From Deltaproteobacteria bacterium (GTDB lineage: Bacteria > Desulfobacterota > SM23-61): 11,488 nucleotides of DNA. The stretch is taken from positions 1-11,488 of the forward strand of contig JACRCA010000127.1 of assembly GCA_016234425.1 (NCBI GenBank), given 5' to 3'. Positions 5,916-11,488 of the stretch are shown in pieces. A program made the translations under genes and the position numbers. The number at the start of each line of letters is the position of its first letter. Positions within the stretch are counted from its first letter, which is position 1. Below the pieces are notes generated by a model that searched no databases, was not told the origin of the DNA, and saw only the letters and a program-made list of their open reading frames with translations.

Positions 5916-5932
5916 GGGATAATTTAAAAACA

Positions 5933-5959
5933 GTGTAAGTGTCAGTGCGAGTGTGAGTG
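5933..5959 (+). repeat. GTGTNA hexamer array (second copy of the family at 1476-1547)
   Basis: Four and a half direct hexamers of the form GTGTAA, GTGTCA and GTGTGA lie 17 bases upstream of the ATG of the threonine-synthase-like gene. They are the same word family as the repeat behind the hydratase gene. On the coding strand of the neighbouring gene they read as CACTTACAC-type units. Confidence 0.68.
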
Positions 5960-5983
5960 ATAAAGCAAAATTTTTTGAGAAAA

Positions 5984-6131
5984 ACTTTAGGCAACTTAGG
6001 CCTTTCCGGGCATTTATGGAACTTTAGGGCATTTTAGGCACTTCATCGGACTTTAGGCATTTTAGACACTTTAGGGCACTTCGAACTCTAAGCACTTTAG
6101 CACATTTTAGGCACTTCGTACTTTAGGCACT
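5984..6131 (-). repeat. AGTGCCTAAA decamer array downstream of the SDR stop codon
   Basis: On the minus strand, the base after the SDR stop (6132-6134) begins a degenerate array of about fifteen units close to AGTGCCTAAA or AATGCCTAAA, broken by short CG-containing spacers (AGTACG, AGTTCG, AGTCCG) recurring about every 35-45 nt. The 216-nt gap to the next gene is otherwise filled only by an AT-rich patch and the GTG hexamers. There are no conserved spacers or constant-length repeats, so it is not a CRISPR array. Confidence 0.72.
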
Positions 6132-6893
6132 TTATAAATACCCGTACGCTTCCCAGCCTCCATCGATGTTGATCACCGATCCGGTCATGAAACTGGATTC
6201 ATCGCTGGCCAAATAAACGGCCAAACCAAGGAGTTCTTCCACCTCTCCAATCCGCCCGAGAGGAGTGCGCTTTTCTATGGCTCCTACGGGGAGCATGCCC
6301 TTATCAATCACTCCTTGAACCAATTCCGTACGAACGTATCCAGGGGCAATGGCATTCACCCGAATATTCTTCTTAGCCCATTCAATGGCCAAAACCTTGG
6401 TAAGCATATTGGCAGCAGCTTTGCTCGCGCAGTAAGCTGCCCTTCCGGGGGCAGCTACAAGACCGTAGACCGAGGTGATGTTGATGATGCAGCCTCCACC
6501 CCGAGGAATCATGTGGCGGGCAGCGCATTGACAGCCGTAAAACACCCCAGACAGGTCTGTATCCAAGGCGCGCTGCCAGTCCTTGGGGGAAAGGTCTTCT
6601 GAGGGATGGGCCATGGAAATCCCGGCGTTGTTGACCATGATATCCAACCTGCTGAAATGCTCCACAGATTTGGCCACGACTGATTCAACGCTCTCATACC
6701 GGCAAACATCCACTTCCAGCGCCAGAGCTTTTCCCCCATCTTTCTGGATCTGCTCCGCAATGGAGGAGAGCAGATCCATAGACCTACTGGCCAGAACCAC
6801 AGACGCTCCTTCTTTGGCGTAGCGGATAGCAATCCCTTTGCCAATCCCTTTACTGGCTCCAGTAATAATTGCAACCTTTCCCGCAAGTTTCAT
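6132..6893 (-). CDS. SDR-family oxidoreductase (FabG-like 3-oxoacyl reductase/dehydrogenase)
   Basis: A 253-residue classical short-chain dehydrogenase, the normal family length. The cofactor loop is TGASKGIG (11-18), followed by NNAG (88-91). Catalytic Ser141 lies in INITSVYG, and Tyr154/Lys158 lie in YCASK. Then come NAIAPGYVRT (180-189) and the C-terminal GSVINIDGG (238-246). The fourth tetrad position, usually Asn, is Asp113 (ALDTDLSGVF). The ATG at 6893 has AGGGGA 7 nt upstream. A longer in-frame start at 6959 would add 22 residues translated from an intergenic repeat and is rejected. It lies 79 nt downstream of the acyl-CoA synthetase gene, so it likely reduces or oxidises an oxo/hydroxyacyl-CoA made in the same pathway. 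A sugar or secondary alcohol substrate is also possible for this family. Confidence 0.88.
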   Translation of the reverse strand: MKLAGKVAIITGASKGIGKGIAIRYAKEGASVVLASRSMDLLSSIAEQIQKDGGKALALEVDVCRYESVESVVAKSVEHFSRLDIMVNNAGISMAHPSEDLSPKDWQRALDTDLSGVFYGCQCAARHMIPRGGGCIINITSVYGLVAAPGRAAYCASKAAANMLTKVLAIEWAKKNIRVNAIAPGYVRTELVQGVIDKGMLPVGAIEKRTPLGRIGEVEELLGLAVYLASDESSFMTGSVINIDGGWEAYGYL

Positions 6894-6936
6894 ATTTTCT
6901 TCCCCTCTTTGCCTTTTCCAGATTTGCCCCTGTATT

Positions 6937-6954
6937 CTCTGTGAACTCTGTGGT
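6937..6954. repeat. two tandem CTCTGTG-type 9-mers between SDR and acyl-CoA synthetase genes
   Basis: CTCTGTGAA (6937-6945) is followed directly by CTCTGTGGT (6946-6954), in the 79-nt spacer just after the acyl-CoA synthetase stop. It is short and of low weight by itself, but it continues the pattern of a different small repeat in each gap. Confidence 0.45.
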
Positions 6955-6972
6955 TTCATATGTTTTCTTGCT

Positions 6973-8556
6973 TTAATTTTTACGTTCCCCGTATCGTTCT
7001 CGGAGTACGGATTTCAGGATTTTTCCCGTTCCCCCTTTGGGAAACTCCGAAAGAATCTTAACCTCCCGGGCTGCTTTAAAGTGGGCCAGGTTCTGCCGGG
7101 CATACTGGATAATCTCTTCCGGAGTAACTTTGTAGCCCTCGCGCAGGACCACCAGGGCTAAAGGAGTTTCCCCCCACTTTTCATCATACTTGCCGATCAC
7201 GGCACACTCCAGAATTGCCGGGTGCCCGTAAAGGACCTGCTCGATCTCCAGGGAAGAGATGTTTTCTCCGCCGCTGATGATGATGTCCTTCTTCCGATCT
7301 TTCACGATCAGTTGTCCATCCGGCTCCATCGCGCAGAGGTCGCCGGTGTGATACCAGCCCCCTTCCAGGGTTTTGGCCGTCTCCTCAGGTTGGTCGTAAT
7401 ACCCTTTCATCACCATATCGCCCCGAACCAGAAGTTCTCCAATGCTTTTTCCATCCCAGGGAAGATCTTTTCCCTCTGCATCCACCAGGCGGAATTCCAC
7501 GCCGGGCAAGGGTCTCCCCCAGGTGTCATGCCGTCGATGCCGATATTCTTCCGGATCCAAATCTTCCGAGAGTTCGGGCAGAACGATCAAGGGGCAAGTC
7601 TCGGTCATTCCAAACCCTGTATGGGAGATACATCCGAAGGCCTTTTCCACTCGAGTGGCCATCCCCTTTGGAGGTGGAGCACCTCCGATGAGGATTTCTT
7701 TTACGGTGGAAACGTCAAAGGAATTAAAGTTGGGAAGCGAAAGCATGGCATTCACCATGGTAGGAATGACGAAGGCGCGAGTGACTCTTTCCTTTTGCAT
7801 CACCTCCAGGGTCTTAGCCGGATCGAACTTTTTGATCATCACATGTTTTCCACCCTTAGCCAGCAAGTAATGAGGAGTCCCCCATCCATTAACATGGAAC
7901 AAGGGGATGAGATGGATCTGCACGTCTGTCTCCCGCACAGGCATCATGGCCATAGCGCAGAGGGCGTGGAGGTAAAGGTTCCGGTGGGTAAGCATCACTC
8001 CTTTGGGTTTGCCGGTTGTACCACTGGTGTAGAAAATCTCGGCCGTGTCATCCTCATCGAATGGATAGGAACCCAGTGAGTAGGCTGGCTGATCGGGAGC
8101 GCCCTCTATCATATCCTCATAACTTCCTGTTATCCATCCCGGCATTCCGCCGTCTTTCTCCAGGACGATGAAACGTTCTATCGCTGGAATTTTTTCACGA
8201 ATACTCTGGATAACGGGAATAAAATCTTTGTCCAGGAATAACACGCGGGGAGTAGATTCGTTGATGATATATTCGAAATCTTTTGCGGCCAGTCGGATAT
8301 TTAACGGCTCCAAGATTGCCCCATGAATGACGGGAGCGTAAAATAATTCCAGGAGGCGGTGGCAATTGTACCCCAGGTAAGCCACCCGGTCACCCTTTTG
8401 AATGCCGATCCTTGTTAAAGCATTGCTCATCTTACGCACGCGCCGGCAGAACTCTCCGTAAGTGAACCTGTCCCCCTCGCAGACGACCCCTTCTTTATTT
8501 TTAAAGATTTTTTCCACATATTCGAAAAAACGGACTGGCGTCAATGGAATGACCAT
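6973..8556 (-). CDS. AMP-forming acyl-CoA synthetase (fatty-acid-CoA ligase type)
   Basis: A 527-residue member of the adenylate-forming ANL superfamily, activating a carboxylate to acyl-AMP and then acyl-CoA. All core motifs are present: the P-loop YTSGTTGKPKG (176-186), IPLFHVNGWG (217-226), GGAPPP (291-296), GFGMTET (314-320), YHTGD with Asp406 (402-406), the hinge region DRKKDIIISGGENIS (420-434), and the C-terminal GGTGKI with catalytic Lys512 (508-513). The sequence resembles medium/long-chain fatty-acyl-CoA ligases, but aromatic or other acids cannot be excluded. The ATG has AGGAG 7 nt upstream and a good promoter at 8605-8633. The SDR gene follows 79 nt downstream on the same strand. 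Together they suggest acyl-CoA activation and reduction or oxidation. Confidence 0.92.
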   Translation of the reverse strand: MVIPLTPVRFFEYVEKIFKNKEGVVCEGDRFTYGEFCRRVRKMSNALTRIGIQKGDRVAYLGYNCHRLLELFYAPVIHGAILEPLNIRLAAKDFEYIINESTPRVLFLDKDFIPVIQSIREKIPAIERFIVLEKDGGMPGWITGSYEDMIEGAPDQPAYSLGSYPFDEDDTAEIFYTSGTTGKPKGVMLTHRNLYLHALCAMAMMPVRETDVQIHLIPLFHVNGWGTPHYLLAKGGKHVMIKKFDPAKTLEVMQKERVTRAFVIPTMVNAMLSLPNFNSFDVSTVKEILIGGAPPPKGMATRVEKAFGCISHTGFGMTETCPLIVLPELSEDLDPEEYRHRRHDTWGRPLPGVEFRLVDAEGKDLPWDGKSIGELLVRGDMVMKGYYDQPEETAKTLEGGWYHTGDLCAMEPDGQLIVKDRKKDIIISGGENISSLEIEQVLYGHPAILECAVIGKYDEKWGETPLALVVLREGYKVTPEEIIQYARQNLAHFKAAREVKILSEFPKGGTGKILKSVLRERYGERKN

Positions 8557-8604
8557 CTCTTACTCCTTTTCTTGTCCTGCTCAGCTTTTGCGATAGTGTG
8601 GAGA

Positions 8605-8633
8605 ATAATATAAGAATAGCGATACGAAATCAA
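8605..8633 (-). promoter_or_regulatory. candidate sigma70 promoter of the acyl-CoA synthetase/SDR operon
   Basis: On the minus strand, TTGATT (8628-8633), a 17-nt spacer and TATTAT (8605-8610) lie about 50-75 nt before the acyl-CoA synthetase ATG. The predicted start near 8598 gives a ~40-nt leader containing the AGGAG ribosome-binding site. No operator palindrome is evident. Confidence 0.5.
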
Positions 8634-8655
8634 GGGGGGCCAGGCTGGCGCTTGT

Positions 8656-8820
8656 TTTCCCCCCTCACCCTACCCTCTCCCCCGAGGGGAGAGGGCAAAC
8701 ATTTTGAAATTAAAAAGAAATTTCCTCCCCCTTGATGGGGGAGGGGAGGGTGGGGGTGAGATTCGGGATTTTTTCACAGCTCCCCTCATAGGGGGAGAGG
8801 ATAAAGGTGAGGGGGTCATG
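8656..8820. repeat. cluster of C-rich/G-rich hairpins (REP/BIME-like) with a G-quadruplex motif
   Basis: Three hairpins lie in a row: a perfect 10-bp stem 8673-8682 with 8686-8695 (3-nt loop), an 8-bp stem 8724-8731 with 8737-8744, and a 6-bp stem 8780-8785 with 8792-8797. The first and second units are also largely complementary to each other (CTCACCC...ACCCT). The plus strand at 8737-8756 carries four G-runs of 5, 4, 3 and 5 separated by single bases. This cluster is the main content of the 385-base gap 8557-8941. The remaining 8821-8941 contains only a 6-bp hairpin (8907-8912 with 8917-8922) about 20 nt past the gnd stop, too weak and without a T-run to call a terminator. Confidence 0.7.
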
Positions 8821-8941
8821 AATGAGTTGGAGGAGGAATGAGAATGATCAGGGGTTTCGGTGAGCCCAGAGGTGTATGCGGGATGGTGGAATGCCCGGGT
8901 AGTAAGCCATTATGATTAATGGATTGATGAGGGTCAACTTC

Positions 8942-9865
8942 TCACTTTTTAATTTTTGGCTTTGTCGCTTTTACCACGGCATGGCCACCGAATTCCTTCC
9001 GCAGAGCAGCCAGTATTTTATCGGAAAAAGAATCTGTCTGGCGGGAGCGGAAACGTTGAAAGAGGGAAGCGGAGATGACGGGCGCAGGTACTGCCATATC
9101 AACGGCCTGCTGCACTGTCCAGCGGCCCTCTCCGGAATCTTCGACGTATCCTTTGATGGAAGAAAGATTCTTGTCTTTTTTAAGGGCCGCCTCAGCAAGC
9201 TCCAGGAGCCAGGAGCGGACCACACTGCCCTGATTCCATAAATGGGCAACTTTAGCCAGATCAAGATTTTTTCCGTAAGGCGAGGCCTGAAGGAGTTCAA
9301 AGCCTTCCCCGTACGCAGACATCATTCCATACTCAATTCCGTTATGAATCATCTTGGCAAAGTGCCCCGCCCCCGTTTCCCCGCAGTATAGATATCCGTC
9401 TTTCGGGGCCAGCGTCTCAAAAATGGGTTCAAGGTACCGGTAGATTTTTTGTTCTCCTCCGATCATCAAGCAGTATCCAATTTTAAGACCCCAGATTCCC
9501 CCACTCACGCCTACGTCTAAATAGTGAATCCCAAGGGGGCGGAGTTCCTGGGCATGGCGGATATCATCTTTGTAAAAGCTGTTTCCCCCTTCTACGATAA
9601 TGTCTCCTTTGGACAGCAACCCGCCAAGCTGGCCAATAAATTGGTCTACGGGTCTGCCAGCAGGCAGCATGAGCCACACAATCCGGGGAGGCTTTAGAGT
9701 GTTGACCAGTTCTTCGAGGGAATAAGCTCCTCTGGCTCCGTATTTGGCAATCTCTATGGTCCGATCCCGAGTGCGATTATAGGCCACGACCTTACGTCCT
9801 CCTTTGAGCAATCGTCTGGCCATATTCATGCCCATCCGGCCGAGGCCGATCATCCCGATTTGCAT
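8942..9865 (-). CDS. gnd: 6-phosphogluconate dehydrogenase, decarboxylating (short GntZ/YqeC-type)
   Basis: A 307-residue enzyme of the short bacterial class (about 300 residues, against ~470 for the long form). It oxidatively decarboxylates 6-phosphogluconate to ribulose 5-phosphate. The N-terminal Rossmann motif is GLGRMGMNMARRL (7-19). Next come VEGGNSFYKDD (91-101, with Asn95 at the family's substrate-binding Asn), DVGVSGGIWGL (117-127) and GAGHFAKMIHNGIEYGMM (165-182). Lys171, His174, Asn175 and Glu178 match the catalytic Lys183...Glu190 block of the sheep enzyme. Short forms often prefer NAD+, but the NRTRD stretch (30-34) after strand 2 does not settle the cofactor. AAGGAG lies shortly before the ATG. 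The transaldolase gene is upstream on the same strand, making a small pentose-phosphate unit. A glucose-6-phosphate dehydrogenase gene is not in view. Confidence 0.93.
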   Translation of the reverse strand: MQIGMIGLGRMGMNMARRLLKGGRKVVAYNRTRDRTIEIAKYGARGAYSLEELVNTLKPPRIVWLMLPAGRPVDQFIGQLGGLLSKGDIIVEGGNSFYKDDIRHAQELRPLGIHYLDVGVSGGIWGLKIGYCLMIGGEQKIYRYLEPIFETLAPKDGYLYCGETGAGHFAKMIHNGIEYGMMSAYGEGFELLQASPYGKNLDLAKVAHLWNQGSVVRSWLLELAEAALKKDKNLSSIKGYVEDSGEGRWTVQQAVDMAVPAPVISASLFQRFRSRQTDSFSDKILAALRKEFGGHAVVKATKPKIKK

Positions 9866-9892
9866 ATTTTCTCCTTCAATTCGATTCTATTT

Positions 9893-9988
9893 GGACGCAG
9901 ATTCTAATCCTAGAATAGAAAAACCTTTGTCAATTTTAAACTAAATTTTAGGTTTTTTATCCGCGTCTATCTGCGAAAATCTGCGTCC
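9893..9988. repeat. inverted-repeat element bounded by GGACGCAGATT, enclosing a candidate gnd promoter
   Basis: GGACGCAGATT (9893-9903) is perfectly complementary to 9978-9988. The right end adds further CGCAGAT/CGCGTCTATC words (9961-9976). The 96-bp unit fills most of the 135-nt gap between transaldolase and gnd. Its central part is AT-rich and contains the promoter candidate at 9907-9933. Confidence 0.62.
9907..9933 (-). promoter_or_regulatory. candidate internal promoter for gnd
   Basis: On the minus strand, a perfect TTGACA (9928-9933) is followed after 15 nt by TAGGAT (9907-9912). A TAGAAT hexamer lies six bases further downstream with too long a spacer. The spacing is short and the -10 weak, so this is a low-confidence call. 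It would give gnd a start independent of transaldolase. Confidence 0.33.
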
Positions 9989-10000
9989 TAAATAAATTAG

Positions 10001-11140
10001 TCAAATTTTTCTTGATAAAAAAGAATCCCTCTTTTGAGAAATTTCCTTCAGGAGTAAAAAGAAGGAATCGGAAAAAAGCCGTACTCCTTCTGTCTCCAAT
10101 TGTTCGGTGACCTGATTGATGTCCACTCCCGCTGACCGGAGTTCGACAAACACCTTTTGGGCCTCTTCTAATCCATGGTCGATGGTGATTTGAAACCGCC
10201 CGTGATCTAAAAAGGCCTTTAGGGTATTCTCCGGCACCGTGTTGATGGAATCTGGCCCGATTAACTCTTCCACATATTTGATGTCGCTGTAGTTAGGGTT
10301 CTTGGTTCCCGTGCTCCCCCATAATATTCTCTGAACGCGAGCCCTCGTTAGGGAGTGGAAACGATTTCTCGAGAAGATGTCCCGGTATTTTTTGTAGGCG
10401 ATCTTGGCATTGGCCACAGCCGCCTTTCCTAGCAGGCTTTTGATCTTCTGGTTTTCGGCCTCTGAGGTTGCTGTGGTGAGGCGGACTTCAAGAAGTTTAT
10501 CGGTGAGCGTGTCCACCCGGCTCACAAAGAAACTGGCTACAGAGACGATTTCCTCGAGGGGCTCTCCCCGGCGAGCCCTATTCTCCAGGCCGCTGATGTA
10601 AGCTTCGGCAACTTCTTCATAACGTTTTATGGAAAAGAGAAGAGTGACATTCACATTCACCCCTGCGCTCGTGAGCTGTTCAATGGCTGGAATCCCTTGC
10701 CTTGTGCCGGGAACCTTGATGAGGATGTTTTTCCTACCAATGGTAGAAAAAAGGTGTCGGGCCTCGCCAATCGTTCTTTCCGTGTCGTAGGCCAGATCCG
10801 GGGATACTTCGATACTGACAAATCCATCCAGGCCGCCGCTCCTCCGGTAAACAGGCCATAACAGGTCAGCGGCCTTGGAGATATCTTCAATGGCCAGCCC
10901 AAGAAAAATTTCCTTTTCATCACGGATTCCTTTGGCAAGCAGGTTCTGGATGGAGGCGTCATAATCTTTGGACCCGGAAATTGCTTTCTGAAAGATGGTG
11001 GGGTTGGAGGTGATTCCAGTCACACCGTCTTCATCGATCAAACGCTTGAGTTCGCCGAGGTTGATCAGATTGCGGCTCAGATTGTCGAGCCAGATACTCT
11101 GTCCAATTTCCTGAAGTCTCCTAATTGGGTTTTCCTTCAC
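10001..11140 (-). CDS. tal: transaldolase (TalB-like/mycobacterial-type long form)
   Basis: A 379-residue transaldolase of the long bacterial class (~360-380 residues). It moves a dihydroxyacetone unit between sedoheptulose 7-phosphate/glyceraldehyde 3-phosphate and erythrose 4-phosphate/fructose 6-phosphate. Visible landmarks are SIWLDNLSR (15-23, conserved Asp19), GVTGITSNPTIFQKAI (39-54), FVSIEVSP (107-114), ILIKVPGT with Schiff-base Lys142 (139-146), GVNVNVTLLFS (160-170), SFFVSRVD and LWGSTGTKNP. The start is GTG (11138-11140), supported by GGAGGGG 4 nt upstream. Gnd follows 135 nt downstream on the same strand, so the pair serves the oxidative and non-oxidative pentose phosphate branches. 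It is not a fusion with phosphoglucose isomerase, since the protein ends after the transaldolase domain. Confidence 0.93.
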   Translation of the reverse strand: MKENPIRRLQEIGQSIWLDNLSRNLINLGELKRLIDEDGVTGITSNPTIFQKAISGSKDYDASIQNLLAKGIRDEKEIFLGLAIEDISKAADLLWPVYRRSGGLDGFVSIEVSPDLAYDTERTIGEARHLFSTIGRKNILIKVPGTRQGIPAIEQLTSAGVNVNVTLLFSIKRYEEVAEAYISGLENRARRGEPLEEIVSVASFFVSRVDTLTDKLLEVRLTTATSEAENQKIKSLLGKAAVANAKIAYKKYRDIFSRNRFHSLTRARVQRILWGSTGTKNPNYSDIKYVEELIGPDSINTVPENTLKAFLDHGRFQITIDHGLEEAQKVFVELRSAGVDINQVTEQLETEGVRLFSDSFFLLLKEISQKRDSFLSRKI

Positions 11141-11273
11141 GGTTCCCCTCCATGGGAATCACCCTCATTTTGGTCATCCCACCCGCACCTTCACCCTCTG
11201 GAGTATAGGAACTTATTCCACGGGGCAAGCCCTCCCCCGTAATGAGACTGTGTGGAAATGAAAAGAAAGAGCC

Positions 11274-11359
11274 GTCATTCCCGCCAAAGCGGGAATCCAG
11301 AAATGCACTGGATTCCCCCGTATCAAGTACGGGGCAGGCTTAGTCAAGCCCGGAATGAC
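11274..11359. repeat. GTCATTCC...GGAATGAC palindromic REP-like element
   Basis: The terminal GTCATTCC (11274-11281) is complementary to 11352-11359. Inside, four hairpins can form: CCCGC 11280-11284 with 11289-11293; GGAATCCAG 11292-11300 with 11308-11316; CCCCGTA 11316-11322 with 11328-11334; and GGCTT 11337-11341 with 11346-11350. This matches a widespread class of bacterial intergenic repeats built from GCGGGAATCCAG words. It is the main content of the 348-base stretch 11141-11488 upstream of transaldolase. The remainder is AT-rich, and I found no convincing promoter, ORF or RNA gene in it. Confidence 0.72.
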
Positions 11360-11488
11360 AAATTATTGAGCACTTATGTCGTTGTGTATAGAAGATAAAT
11401 CCGTAAACTAAATTGAAAGTGAACCTTGATTTTCAGTTCCCAGTTTTCCGGCCTAAAAGGGCCTTTAACTTCTTAATTATATTTTCAG

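Noticed and set aside
5984..6131. CRISPR array
   Set aside because: Units are about 10 nt, degenerate and contiguous, with no constant-length repeats, unique spacers or cas genes.
6894..6959. Upstream ATG (6959) as start of the SDR gene
   Set aside because: The added 22 residues come from an intergenic repeat and lack a ribosome-binding site, whereas the ATG at 6893 has AGGGGA at 7 nt and begins exactly where SDR proteins normally begin.
7222..8079. 285-residue plus-strand open frame
   Set aside because: It is fully antisense to the acyl-CoA synthetase, whose motifs are complete. It is His/Phe/Gly-rich with no recognisable domain, and is a long shadow frame.
8899..8930. Rho-independent terminator after gnd
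   Set aside because: The CCATTA/TAATGG hairpin (8907-8922) has only 6 bp, is AT-rich and has no following T-run on the minus strand.
1..11488. Defence island, biosynthetic cluster, prophage or integrative element
   Set aside because: All ten genes are recognisable metabolic or envelope families. No nuclease, toxin, integrase, transposase or phage protein is encoded.

Overview
The window reads like a piece of chromosome from an anaerobic, roughly half-G+C bacterium, most likely a Desulfobacterota (former Deltaproteobacteria) lineage. That assignment is inference. It rests on corrinoid methyl-transfer genes placed next to CoA-thioester metabolism, and on intergenic spaces filled with degenerate short repeats of the kind common in that group. 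There is no rRNA, tRNA, CRISPR array, transposase or phage gene, and no tRNA-linked integration site was seen.

Layout. On the minus strand, 1-2339 holds three genes transcribed in the order enoyl-CoA hydratase, methyltransferase corrinoid protein, MtaA/UroD-type corrinoid methyltransferase (C-terminus cut by the window edge). A 641-base gene-free stretch (2340-2980) follows. It contains a 328-bp nested inverted-repeat element and near-consensus promoters pointing both ways. On the plus strand, 2981-4805 holds a membrane-anchored YdcF/DUF218 protein and a lipoate-protein-ligase-like enzyme. The latter overlaps tail to tail by 6 bp with a threonine-synthase-like PLP enzyme on the minus strand (4800-5915). 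An acyl-CoA synthetase and an SDR reductase (6132-8556, minus) form a fatty-acid or acyl-CoA unit. Finally transaldolase and 6-phosphogluconate dehydrogenase (8942-11140, minus) form a pentose-phosphate unit.

The coding content is ordinary metabolism. The unusual content is between the genes. Nearly every intergenic gap carries a different family of short degenerate tandem or palindromic repeats. In four cases the array starts at, or immediately after, the stop codon of the upstream gene and carries further in-frame stop codons. Other gaps carry hairpin-rich REP-like elements, a strong G-quadruplex motif, and an inverted repeat enclosing a candidate gnd promoter. The largest, the 2411-2738 element, lies just downstream of a TTGACA-17-TATAAA promoter. 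If that promoter is real, the element is transcribed as a ~430-nt structured leader of the hydratase/corrinoid operon. I found no convincing new multi-gene system. The repeat architecture and this leader are the features most worth following up.
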